A DNA stretch of 50,000 nucleotides, taken from assembly GCF_964340395.1 (NCBI RefSeq), contig NC_135571.1, positions 13,673,546-13,723,545 on the forward strand, read 5' to 3'. Positions 28,830-42,095 of the stretch are shown here, in pieces. Every line of letters starts with the position of its first letter. Within the stretch, counting starts at the first letter, position 1. Origin of the DNA: Glandiceps talaboti. Taxonomy: Eukaryota; Hemichordata; Enteropneusta; Spengelidae. The notes under the pieces are model-generated. The model was not told where the DNA came from and ran no database searches. It saw only the letters and a program-made list of their open reading frames with translations. A program made the position numbers and the translations under genes.

Positions 28830-30030
28830 ACCGACGGTGTTATTAGACTTCCAAATCCAAACGGTAAACCCAAACTCTAGACATTCCACACACCCAAAAA
28901 CTTACGGAGCTCAAGACCCTTGATCTATGTAATGCTTGAGACGACACTTCGTATGATGAAATAGCTAAGGCCTGATCAAAACAATTGATTATTTGAATAA
29001 TGAAATAATAACAATTGTAAGCAAATTTTGAGAATGCAACGAATTTTGTGAGCAAAATTTAAGTAAAATATACCCCTGAACTTGGGCAGGTCTTTCAAAA
29101 AATATTCCAACCTAGAAAAGAATGCCTTTTCTCATACTTAATGAGCACAAAAAAAACAACTCTTTCCAGCACATTTTGGGTGAATCGACGTAACATAGTC
29201 ATTACCATACGTTTGTGTTAAACATCAGCCCACTATGAATACAAGGTTGCCGTGTCCCTGGACTTTCGTGCGATCGACCTGTTAGTACTACGAGCTAGCT
29301 TGGAACACAGCATGGTAATAGACTTGACACAGTGTAGCGAAAGATCAAATTAATGAGATGTAATAAGCTTAGCGTCGTACATTCTTTCCCCATGCATGCG
29401 TCTCAGTTTTTCCCTTTTTTAAAAACACTGACAGATCTACCTAGATACAGATTATTGTTCGCTAAAATTTGAGGAGTGACTTTGATTTACTGATTCCTGA
29501 TAGGCTGATATCTTTATTTGTACATGTCAGTCAAACTAGTTACACCTACCTTGAGTGTAAAGTCTATTACAATACGTTCACCCATTGGTTGAAACTAAGT
29601 CATTCGCCATCTAATTAGTATTCAGTTTTTATCCTAACTCACACACACATGTGTGTAGTGTTAGACTTGATAAAGCTGAGATGGCGATGCGAATTCGCAT
29701 CTACGGGGAGGTTTACGAATTGAAAATTACAATAGTGTGTCGGCTGGTAAAATTGTCGACACGATATCCACTGCTGGTTGAAGAATAAGCTTATACATAA
29801 CTAGTCCTGCTTACATGACGGTGCACGGTTCATGTTTTGATTTTCGATGAGTCTCAAAAAACGAATGTTCAAAAATCGATATCAACATCCAAAACCAACT
29901 TCGAAATTACATGTATTTCTAAATGTCGATTGCTTAAAAACGTATTCATGGTTTGAAATTACGTCAAAAAACGAATCATATCATCTCTGGATAAATTAAG
30001 ATTTCACTCGGACGTTGTTAGTCACGCACC
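28830..30030. mobile_element. 1.2-kb insertion splitting a satellite monomer
   Basis: The monomer sequence GCAGTCCA / AAACGGCCCC is interrupted exactly here. CCA flanks both sides and could be a 3-bp target duplication. No long open frame or clear terminal inverted repeats were seen. It contains a perfect 16-bp palindrome GATGCGAATTCGCATC at about 29685. Class unknown. Confidence 0.55.
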
Positions 30031-33000
30031 AAACGGCCCCAATTTCGACTTTAGTGATGAATACTGCCCTCTACAGTTGACCTATCATTATGAATGCATA
30101 AATTAAAGTGTTGCGTGTTGTAACAAATTTTAAATTGAAGTTTATAACAAAAGTATGGCACTTTTTATTAATTTTTGTATTAATTTTTTCAGAAATATTG
30201 ATTTTGATTTTTCAAAAACCACTCTAAATTACATGTTTGATGTTAAGAAACGTAAAAGAGATGATTTGGTTTGGTCCTGGACACGTTATTATCGGTTACA
30301 CACAAAAAAGTCGCATTTTTCAACTATTACGCAATAAGTCGTTTTTGCAGTCCAAACGGCCCCAATTTCGCCTTTTTTGACCTTTGTGTAAAAATCGACT
30401 TTAAATGCAAATTAGTGATGAATACTGCCCTCTACAGTTGACCTATCGTTATAAATGCATAAATTAAAGTGTTGTGTGTTGTAAGAAATATTGAATTTAA
30501 CTTTATAACGAAAGTATGGCACTTTTTATTAATTTTTGTATTAATTTTTTCAGAAATATTAATTTTTTTTTCAAAAACCACTCTTAATTACATGTTTGAT
30601 ATTATGAAACGTAAAAGAGACGATTTGGTTTGGTCCTGGACACGTTATTATCGGTTACACGCAAAAAAGTCGCATTTTTCAACTATTACGCAATAAGTCG
30701 TTTTTGCAGTCCAAACGGCCCCAATTTCGCCTTTTTTGACCTTTGTGTAAAAATCGACTTTAAATGCAAATTAGTGATGAATACTGCCCTCTACAGTTGA
30801 CCTATCATTATGAATGCATAAATTAAAGTGTTGTGTGTTGTAAGAAATATTGAATTTAACTTTATAACGAAAGTATGGCACTTTTTATTAATTTATGTAT
30901 TAATTTTTTCAAAAATATTGATTTTGATTTTTCAAAAACCACTCTAAATTACATGTTTGATATTATGAAACATAAAAGAGATGATTTCGTTTGGTCCTGG
31001 ACACGTTATTATCGATTACACACAAAAAAGTCGCATTTTTCAACTATTACGCAATAAGTCGTTTTTGCAGTCCAAACGGCCCCAATTTCGCCTTTTTTGA
31101 CCTTTGTGTAAAAATCGACTTTAAATGCAAATTAGTGATGAATACTGCCCTCTACAGTTGACCTATCGTTATAAATGCATAAATTAAAGTGTTGTGTGTT
31201 GTAAGAAATATTGAATTTAACTTTATAACGAAAGTATGGCACTTTTTATTAATTTTTGTATTAATTTTTTCAGAAATATTATTTTTTTTTTCAAAAACCA
31301 CTCTTAATTACATGTTTGATATTATGAAACGTAAAAGAGACGATTTGGTTTGGTCCTGGACACGTTATTATAGGTTACACGCAAAAAAGTCGCATTTTTC
31401 AACTATTACGCAATAAGTCGTTTTTGCAGTCCAAACGGCCCCAATTTCGCCTTTTTTGACCTTTGTGTAAAAATCGACTTTAAATGCAAATTAGTGATGA
31501 ATACTGCCCTCTACAGTTGACCTATCATTATGAATGCATAAATTAAAGTGTTGTGTGTTGTAAGAAATATTGAATTTAACTTTATAACGAAAGTATGGCA
31601 CTTTTTATTAATTTATGTATTAATTTTTTCAAAAATATTGATTTTGATTTTTCAAAAACCACTCTAAATTACATGTTTGATATTATGAAACATAAAAGAG
31701 ATGATTTCGTTTGGTCCTGGACACGTTATTATCGATTACACACAAAAAAGTCGCATTTTTCAACTATTACGCAATAAGTCGTTTTTGCAGTCCAAACGGC
31801 CCCAATTTCGCCTTTTTTGACCTTTGTGTAAAAATCGACTTTAAATGCAAATTAGTGATGAATACTGCCCTCTACAGTTGACCTATCGTTATAAATGCAT
31901 AAATTAAAGTGTTGTGTGTTGTAAGAAATATTGAATTTAACTTTATAACGAAAGTATGGCACTTTTTATTAATTTTTGTATTAATTTTTTCAGAAATATT
32001 ATTTTTTTTTTCAAAAACCACTCTTAATTACATGTTTGATATTATGAAACGTAAAAGAGACGATTTGGTTTGGTCCTGGACACGTTATTATCGGTTACAC
32101 GCAAAAAAGTCGCATTTTTCAACTATTACGCAATAAGTCGTTTTTGCAGTCCAAACGGCCCCAATTTCGCCTTTTTTGACCTTTGTGTAAAAATCGACTT
32201 TAAATGCAAATTAGTGATGAATACTGCCCTCTACAGTTGACCTATCATTATGAATGCATAAATTAAAGTGTTGTGTGTTGTAAGAAATATTGAATTTAAC
32301 TTTATAACGAAAGTATGGCACTTTTTATTAATTTATGTATTAATTTTTTCAAAAATATTGATTTTGATTTTTCAAAAACCACTCTAAATTACATGTTTGA
32401 TGTTAAGAAACGTAAAAGAGATGATTTGGTTTGGTCCTGGACACGTTATTATCGGTTACACACAAAAAAGTCGCATTTTTCAACTATTACGCAATAAGTC
32501 GTTTTTGCAGTCCAAACGGCCCCAATTTCGCCTTTTTTGACCTTTGTGTAAAAATCGACTTTAAATGCAAATTAGTGATGAATACTGCCCTCTACAGTTG
32601 ACCTATCATTATAAATGCATAAATTAAAGTGTTGTGTGTTGTAAGACATATTGAATTTAACTTTATAACGAAAGTATGGCACTTTTTATTAATTTTTGTG
32701 TCAATTTTTTCAGAAATATTGATTTTGATATTTCAAAAACCACTCTAAATTACATGTTTGATATTATGAAACATAAAAGAGATGATTTGGTTTGGTCCTG
32801 GACACGTTATTATCGATTACACACAAAAAAGTCGCATTTTTCAACTATTACGCAATAAGTCGTTTTTGCAGTCCAAACGGCCCCAATTTCGCCTTTTTTG
32901 ACCTTTGTGTAAAAATCGACTTTAAACCGACTTTAGTGATGAATGCTGCCCTCTACAGTTGACCTATCATTATGAATGCATAAATTAAAGTGTTGTGTGT

Positions 33001-36000
33001 TGTAAGAAATATTGAATTTAACTTTATAACGAAAGTATGGCACTTTTTATTAATTTATGTATTAATTTTTTCAAAAATATTGATTTTGATTTTTCAAAAA
33101 CCACTCTAAATTACATGTTTGATGTTAAGAAACGTAAAAGAGATGATTTGGTTTGGTCCTGGACACGTTATTATCGGTTACACACAAAAAAGTCGCATTT
33201 TTCAACTATTACGCAATAAGTCGTTTTTGCAGTCCAAACGGCCCCAATTTCGCCTTTTTTGACCTTTGTGTAAAAATCGACTTTAAATGCAAATTAGTGA
33301 TGAATACTGCCCTCTACAGTTGACCTATCATTATAAATGCATAAATTAAAGTGTTGTGTGTTGTAAGAAATATTGAATTTAACTTTATAACGAAAGTATG
33401 GCACTTTTTATTAATTTTTGTATTAATTTTTTCAGAAATATTGATTTTGATATTTCAAAAACCACTCTAAATTACATGTTTGATATTATGAAACATAAAA
33501 GAGATGATTTGTTTTGGTCCTGGACACGTTATTATCGATTACACACAAAAAAGTCGCATTTTTCAACTATTACGCAATAAGTCGTTTTTGCAGTCCAAAC
33601 GGCCCCAATTTCGCCTTTTTTGACCTTTGTGTAAAAATCGACTTTAAACCGACTTTAGTGATGAATGCTGCCCTCTACAGTTGACCTATCATTATGAATG
33701 CATAAATTAAAGTGTTGTGTGTTGTAAGAAATATTGAATTTAACTTTATAACGAAAGTATGGCACTTTTTATTGATTTTTGTATTAATTTTTTCAGAAAT
33801 ATTGATTTTTATTTTTCAAAAAACCACTCTAAATTACATGTTTGATGTTAAGAAACGTAAAAGAGATGATTTGGTTTGGTCCTGGACACGTTATTATCGG
33901 TTACACACAAAAAAGTCGCATTTTTCAACTATTACGCAATAAGTCGTTTTTGTAGTCCAAACGGCCCCAATTTCGCCTTTTTTGACCTTTGTGTAAAAAT
34001 CGACTTTAAATGCAAATTAGTGATGAATACTGCCCTCTACATTTGACCTATCGTTATAAATGCATAAATTAAAGTGTTGTGTGTTGTAAGAAATATTGAA
34101 TTTAACTTTATAACGAAAGTATGGCACTTTTTATTAATTTTTGTATTAATTTTTTCAGAAATATTAATTTTTTTTTCAAAAATCACTCTTAATTACATGT
34201 TTGATATTATGAAACGTAAAAGAGACGATTTGGTTTGGTCCTGGACACGTTATTATCGGTTACACGCAAAAAAGTCGCATTTTTCAACTATTACGCAATA
34301 AGTCGTTTTTGCAGTCCAAACGGCCCCAATTTCGCCTTTTTTGACCTTTGTGTAAAAATCGACTTTAAATGCAAATTAGTGATGAATACTGCCCTCTACA
34401 GTTGACCTATCATTATGAATGCATAAATTAAAGTGTTGTGTGTTGTAAGAAATATTGAATTTAAATTAATAACGAAAGTATGGCACTTTTTATTAATTTT
34501 GTATTAATTTTTTCAGAAATATTAATTTTTTTTTCAAAAACCACTCTTAATTACATGTTTGATATTATGAAACGTAAAAGAGACGATTTGGTTTGGTCCT
34601 GGACACGTTATTATCGGTTACACGCAAAAAAGTCGCATTTTTCAACTATTACGCAATAAGTCGTTTTTGCAGTCCAAACGGCCCCAATTTCGCCTTTTTT
34701 GACCTTTGTGTAAAAATCGACTTTAAATGCAAATTAGTGATGAATACTGCCCTCTACAGTTGACCTATCATTATGAATGCATAAATTAAAGTGTTGTGTG
34801 TTGTAAGAAATATTGAATTTAAATTAATAACGAAAGTATGGCACTTTTTATTAATTTATGTATTAATTTTTACAAAAATATTGATTTTGATTTTTCAAAA
34901 AACACTCTAAATTACATGTTTGATATTATGAAACATAAAAGAGATGATTTCGTTTGGTCCTGGACACGTTATTATCGATTACACACAAAAAAGTCGCATT
35001 TTTCAACTATTACGCAATAAGTCGTTTTTGCAGTCCAAACGGCCCCAATTTCGCCTTTTTTGACCTTTGTGTAAAAATCGACTTTAAATGCAAATTAGTG
35101 ATGAATACTGCCCTCTACAGTTGACCTATCATTATGAATGCATAAATTAAAGTGTTGTGTGTTGTAAGAAATATTGAATTTAACTTTATAACGAAAGTAT
35201 GGCACTTTTTATTAATTTATGTATTAATTTTTTCAAAAATATTGATTTTGATTTTTCAAAAACCACTCTAAATTACATGTTTGATGTTAAGAAACGTAAA
35301 AGAGATGATTTGGTTTGGTCCTGGACACGTTATTATCGGTTACACACAAAAAAGTCGCATTTTTCAACTATTACGCAATAAGTCGTTTTTGCAGTCCAAA
35401 CGGCCCCAATTTCGCCTTTTTTGACCTTTGTGTAAAAATCGACTTTAAATGCAAATTAGTGATGAATACTGCCCTCTACAGTTGACCTATCATTATAAAT
35501 GCATAAATTAAAGTGTTGTGTGTTGTAAGAAATATTGAATTTAACTTTATAACGAAAGTATGGCACTTTTTATTAATTTTTGTATCAATTTTTTCAGAAA
35601 TATTGATTTTGATATTTCAAAAACCACTCTAAATTACATGTTTGATATTATGAAACATAAAAGAGATGATTTGGTTTGGTCCTGGACACGTTATTATCGA
35701 TTACACACAAAAAAGTCGCATTTTTCAACTATTACGCAATAAGTCGTTTTTGCAGTCCAAACGGCCCCAATTTCGCCTTTTTTGACCTTTGTGTAAAAAT
35801 CGACTTTAAACCGACTTTAGTGATGAATGCTGCCCTCTACAGTTGACCTATCATTATGAATGCATAAATTAAAGTGTTGTGTGTTGTAAGAAATATTGAA
35901 TTTAACTTTATAACGAAAGTATGGCACTTTTTATTAATTTTTTTATTAATTTTTTCAGAAATATTGATTTTGATTTTTCAAAAACCACTCTAAATTACAT

Positions 36001-39000
36001 GTTTGATGTTAAGAAACGTAAAAGAGATGATTTGGTTTGGTCCTGGACACGTTATTATCGGTTACACACAAAAAAGTCGCATTTTTCAACTATTACGCAA
36101 TAAGTCGTTTTTGTAGTCCAAACGGCCCCAATTTCGCCTTTTTTGACCTTTGTGTAAAAATCGACTTTAAATGCAAATTAGTGATGAATACTGCCCTCTA
36201 CAGTTGACCTATCGTTATGAATGCATAAATTAAAGTGTTGTGTGTTGTAAGAAATATTGAATTTAACTTTATAACGAAAGTATGGCACTTTTTATTAATT
36301 TTTGTATTAATTTTTTCAGAAATATTAAATTTTTTTTCAAAAATCACTCTTAATTACATGTTTGATATTATGAAACGTAAAAGAGACGATTTGGTTTGGT
36401 CCTGGACACGTTATTATCGGTTACACGCAAAAAAGTCGCATTTTTCAACTATTACGCAATAAGTCGTTTTTGCAGTCCAAACGGCCCCAATTTCGCCTTT
36501 TTTGACCTTTGTGTAAAAATCGACTTTAAATGCAAATTAGTGATGAATACTGCCCTCTACAGTTGACCTATCATTATGAATGCATAAATTAAAGTGTTGT
36601 GTGTTGTAAGAAATATTGAATTTAAATTAATAACGAAAGTATGGCACTTTTTATTAATTTATGTATTAATTTTTTCAAAAATATTGATTTTGATTTTTCA
36701 AAAAACACTCTAAATTACATGTTTGATATTATGAAACATAAAAGAGATGATTTCGTTTGGTCCTGGACACGTTATTATCGATTACACACAAAAAAGTCGC
36801 ATTTTTCAACTATTACGCAATAAGTCGTTTTTGCAGTCCAAACGGCCCCAATTTCGCCTTTTTTGACCTTTGTGTAAAAATCGACTTTAAACCGACTTTA
36901 GTGATGAATGCTGCCCTCTACAGTTGACCTATCATTATGAATGCATAAATTAAAGTGTTGTGTGTTGTAAGAAATATTGAATTTAACTTTATAACGAAAG
37001 TATGGCACTTTTTATTGATTTTTGTATTAATTTTTTCAGAAATATTGATTTTTATTTTTCAAAAAACCACTCTAAATTACATGTTTGATGTTAAGAAACG
37101 TAAAAGAGATGATTTGGTTTGGTCCTGGACACGTTATTATCGGTTACACACAAAAAAGTCGCATTTTTCAACTATTACGCAATAAGTCGTTTTTGTAGTC
37201 CAAACGGCCCCAATTTCGCCTTTTTTGACCTTTGTGTAAAAATCGACTTTAAATGCAAATTAGTGATGAATACTGCCCTCTACATTTGACCTATCGTTAT
37301 AAATGCATAAATTAAAGTGTTGTGTGTTGTAAGAAATATTGAATTTAACTTTATAACGAAAGTATGGCACTTTTTATTAATTTTTGTATTAATTTTTTCA
37401 GAAATATTAATTTTTTTTTCAAAAATCACTCTTAATTACATGTTTGATATTATGAAACGTAAAAGAGACGATTTGGTTTGGTCCTGGACACGTTATTATC
37501 GGTTACACGCAAAAAAGTCGCATTTTTCAACTATTACGCAATAAGTCGTTTTTGCAGTCCAAACGGCCCCAATTTCGCCTTTTTTGACCTTTGTGTAAAA
37601 ATCGACTTTAAACCGACTTTAGTGATGAATACTGCCCTCTACAGTTGACCTATCATTATGAATGCATAAATTAAAGTGTTGTGTGTTGTAAGAAATCTTG
37701 AATTTAACTTTATAACGAAAGTATGGCACTTTTTATTAATTTTTGTATTAATTTCTTCAGAAATATTGATTTTGATTTTTCAAAAAACACTCTAAATTAC
37801 ATGTTTGATGTTAAGAAACGTAAAAGAGATGATTTGGTTTGGTCCTGGACACGTTATTATCGGTTACACACAAAAAAGTCGCATTTTTCAACTATTACGC
37901 AATAAGTCGTTTTTGCAGTCCAAACGGCCCCAATTTCGCCTTTTTTGACCTTTGTGAAGAAATCGACTTTAAACCGACTTTAGTGATGAATGCTGCCCTC
38001 TACAGTTGACCTATCATTATGAATGCATAAATTAAAGTGTTGTGTGTTGTAAGAAATATTGAATTTAACTTTATAACGAAAGTATGGCACTTTTTATTAA
38101 TTTTTGTATTAATTTTTTCAGAAATATTGATTTTGATTTTTCAAAAACCACTCTAAATTACATGTTTGATTTTAAGAAACGTAAAAGAGATGATTTGGTT
38201 TGGTCCTGGACACGTTATTATCGGTTACACACAAAAAAGTCGCATTTTTCAACTATTACGCAATAAGTCGTTTTTGCAGTCCAAACGGCTCCAATTTCGC
38301 CTTTTTTGACCTTTGTGTAAAAATCGATTTTAAACCGACTTTAGTGATGAATACTGCCCTCTACAGTTGACCTATCATTATAAATGCATAAATTAAAGTG
38401 TTGTGTGTTGTAAGAAATATTGAATTTAACTTTATAACGAAAGTATGGCACTTTTTATTAATTTTTGTATTAATTTCTTCAGAAATATTGATTTTGATTT
38501 TTCAAAAACCACTCTAAATTACATGTTTGATTTTAAGAAACGTAAAAGAGATGATTTGGTTTGGTCCTGGACACGTTATTATCGGTTACACACAAAAAAG
38601 TCGCATTTTTCAACTATTACGCAATAAGTCGTTTTTGCAGTCCAAACGGCCCCAATTTCGCCTTTTTTGACCTTTGTGTAAAAATCGATTTTAAACCGAC
38701 TTTAGTGATGAATACTGCCCTCTACAGTTGACCTATCATTATGAATGCATAAATTAAAGTGTTGTGTGTTGTAAGAAATATTGAATTTAACTTTATAACG
38801 AAAGTATGGCACTTTTTATTAATTTTTGTATTAATTTTTTCAGAAATATTGATTTTGATTTTTCAAAAACCACTCTAAATTACATGTTTGATGTTAAGAA
38901 ACGTAAAAGAGATGATTTGGTTTGGTCCTGGACACGTTATTATCGGTTACACACAAAAAAGTCGCATTTTTCAACTATTACGCAATAAGTCGTTTTTGCA

Positions 39001-41250
39001 GTCCAAACGGCCCCAATTTCGCCTTTTTTGACCTTTGTGAAGAAATCGACTTTAAACCGACTTTAGTGATGAATGCTGCCCTCTACAGTTGACCTATCAT
39101 TATGAATGCATAAATTAAAGTGTTGTGTGTTGTAAGAAATATTGAATTTAACTTTATAACGAAAGTATGGCACTTTTTATTAATTTTTGTATTAATTTTT
39201 TCAGAAATATTGATTTTGATTTTTCAAAAACCACTCTAAATTACATGTTTGATTTTAAGAAACGTAAAAGAGATGATTTGGTTTGGTCCTGGACACGTTA
39301 TTATCGGTTACACACAAAAAAGTCGCATTTTTCAACTATTACGCAATAAGTCGTTTTTGCAGTCCAAACGGCCCCAATTTCGCCTTTTTTGACCTTTGTG
39401 TAAAAATCGATTTTAAACCGACTTTAGTGATGAATACTGCCCTCTACAGTTGACCTATCATTATAAATGCATAAATTAAAGTGTTGTGTGTTGTAAGAAA
39501 TATTGAATTTAACTTTATAACGAAAGTATGGCACTTTTTATTAATTTTTGTATTAATTTCTTCAGAAATATTGATTTTGATTTTTCAAAAACCACTCTAA
39601 ATTACATGTTTGATGTTATGAAAAATAAAAGAGATGATTTGGTTTCGTCCTGGACACGTTATTATCGGTTAAACACAAAAAAGTCGCATTTTTCAACTAT
39701 TACGCAATAAGTCGTTTTTGCAGTCCAAACGGCCCCAATTTCGCCTTTTTTGACCTTTGTGAAGAAATCGACTTTAAACCGACTTTAGTGATGAATGCTG
39801 CCCTCTACAGTTGACCTATCATTATGAATGCATAAATTAAAGTGTTGTGTGTTGTAAGAAATATTGAATTTAACTTTATAACGAAAGTATGGCACTTTTT
39901 ATTAATTTTTGTATTAATTTTTTCAGAAATATTGATTTTGATTTTTCAAAAACCACTCTAAATTACATGTTTGATTTTAAGAAACGTAAAAGAGATGATT
40001 TGGTTTGGTCCTGGACACGTTATTATCGGTTACACACAAAAAAGTCGCATTTTTCAACTATTACGCAATAAGTCGTTTTTGCAGTCCAAACGGCCCCAAT
40101 TTCGCCTTTTTTGACCTTTGTGTAAAAATCGACTTTAAACCGACTTTAGTGATGAATACTGCCCTCTACAGTTGACCTATCATTATAAATGCATAAATTA
40201 AAGTGTTGTGTGTTGTAAGAAATATTGAATTTAACTTTATAACGAAAGTATGGCACTTTTTATTAATTTTTGTATTAATTTCTTCAGAAATATTGATTTT
40301 GATTTTTCAAAAACCACTCTAAATTACATGTTTGATGTTATGAAAAATAAAAGAGATGATTTGGTTTGGTCCTGGACACGTTATTATCGGTTAAACACAA
40401 AAAAGTCGCATTTTTCAACTATTACGCAATAAGTCGTTTTTGCAGTCCAAACGGCCCCAATTTCGCCTTTTTTGACCTTTGTGTAAAAATCGACTTTAAA
40501 TGCAAATTAGTGATGAATACTGCCCTCTACAGTTGACCTATCATTATAAATGCATAAATTAAAGTGTTGTGTGTTGTAAGAAATATTGAATTTAACTTTA
40601 TAACGAAAGTATGGCACTTTCTATTAATTTTTGTATTAATTTCTTCAGAAATATTGATTTTGATTTTTCAAAAACCACTCTAAATTACATGTTTGATGTT
40701 ATGAAAAATAAAAGAGATGATTTGGTTTGGTCCTGGACACGTTATTATCGATTACACACAAAAAAGTCACATTTTTCAACTATTACGCAATAAGTCGTTT
40801 TTGCAGTCCAAACGGCCCCAATTTCGCCTTTTTTGACCTTTGTGTAAAAATCGACTTTAAATGCAAATTAGTGATGAATACTGCCCTCTACAGTTGACCT
40901 ATCATTATAAATGCATAAATTAAAGTGTTGTGTGTTGTAAGAAATATTGAAATTAACTTTATAACGAAAGTATGGCACTTTTTATTAATTTTTGTATTAA
41001 TTTTTTCAGAAATATTGATTTTGATTTTTCAAAAACCACTCTAAATTACATGTTTGATATTATGAAACATAAAAGAGATGATTTGGTTTGGTCCTGGACA
41101 CGTTATTATCGGTTACACACAAAAAAGTCGTATTTTTCAACTATTACGCAATAAATCGTTTTTGCAGTCCAAACGGCCCCAATTTCGCCTTTTTTGACCT
41201 TTGTGAAGACCTATTATTATAAATGCATTAATTAAAGTGTTGCGTGTTTA
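30031..41250 (+). repeat. 361-bp satellite array, 31 monomers
   Basis: Monomer ATG positions: 30155, 30516, 30875, 31236, 31595, 31956, 32315, 32676, then about every 361 bp to 40972. Each monomer has ATGGCACTTTTTATTAAT, a TTTTTTCAG acceptor-like site, KKRKRDD-type basic codons and CGTTTTTGCAGTCCAAACGG. Two linker types exist: TTTAAATGCAAATTAGTG and TTTAAACCGACTTTAGTG. Monomers 3-4 and 5-6 are near-identical dimers, and 11-12 match 20-21, showing higher-order units. The last monomer ends with a deletion (GTGAAG/ACCTATT). Confidence 0.97.
40972..41154 (+). other. Representative satellite-borne 60-codon open frame (uncertain gene)
   Basis: This shows the frame carried by most monomers: MALFINFCINFFRNIDFDFS, then KTTLNYMFD, a basic KHKRDD/KKRKRDD block (NLS-like), LVWSWTRYYRL and KKSxFSTITQ-stop. 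The first half is hydrophobic and aromatic, the second basic. I recognise no family. Of the 31 array monomers, 22 carry the 60-codon ATG frame, one carries a 59-codon version, and eight are shifted in the T/A runs. There is no promoter or transcript evidence. Confidence 0.2.
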
Positions 41251-41518
41251 TTAATTATTAATAAGGAAGCACATATCCAAGTTGTTTCTATACAAATAAA
41301 ATAAATTTATGATAACAATATTCCTTGCATTAATCTTAGTTTATTTATAAAATAATCCGATCCGATACAAGAGCATTTACTGTGAACATAATACACGTAC
41401 AGATCTCTATTAAAATCTTCCCTCTACTAGTAATTCAGTTTTTGAGACTTTATACCATATAATGATAGCTTGTGTTGATTCACAGAAACAAATGGCGGGT
41501 TTTGAATTAGTAACACTT

Positions 41519-41524
41519 TTTATT
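41519..41524 (-). terminator. Candidate polyadenylation signal of the FPPS-like gene
   Basis: Minus-strand AATAAA 570 nt after the stop at 42096. Another lies at 41340-41345. The 17-bp array at 41580-41795 would be inside the 3' untranslated region. Confidence 0.35.
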
Positions 41525-41579
41525 CGAGTGATTCAGCTAAAAGAGTATTTAGAGCACAAATAGCTTCTAAAGTGCCCAA

Positions 41580-41795
41580 ACTAGGTATAAACCCAAACTA
41601 GGTATAAACCCAAACTAGGTATAAACCCAAACTAGGTATAAACCCAAACTGTGCATAAACCCAAACTAGGTATAAACCCAAAATATGCATAAACCCAAAC
41701 TAGGTATAAACCCAAACTATGCATAAACCCAAACTAGGTATAAACCCAAACTAGGTATAAACCCAAACTAGGTATAAACTCAAACTGTGCATCAT
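41580..41795 (+). repeat. 17-bp minisatellite, about 13 copies
   Basis: The unit is ACTAGGTATAAACCCAA, with TATGCA and TGTGCA variants in place of TAGGTA. Confidence 0.95.
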
Positions 41796-42095
41796 TAATT
41801 ATATCTTGCAACTAAGATCACGTGAGACCCGGAGATTGTGATTTAGTATTACATGCATGTATTTCATGGCGTATCTCGTCAATGGTTTCGTTCTCTGTGT
41901 AGATTCAACATGGCCTGATTGAGGTATTTTGGTTCACTTTTTAAAGGGTCCATACTGTAAAACTCCAAGTCATATTATATTATGTGTACACCTACACACT
42001 ATTTGGTGATTCAATACACCACATGGTGCAATACTTAGAAGCAAGTCATTAACAAAATAGTCTCAAAAAATAATCCAGTTTCACCGAGGGGAGCT
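41796..42095 (-). other. Probable 3' untranslated region of the FPPS-like gene
   Basis: About 300 bp between the stop codon and the 17-bp array, with no coding evidence. Confidence 0.4.

Noticed and set aside
30031-41250. CRISPR array or tandem tRNA/rRNA genes
   Set aside because: The repeats are contiguous 361-bp monomers with no unique spacers and no cloverleaf or rRNA-like conserved segments; the host is an animal.
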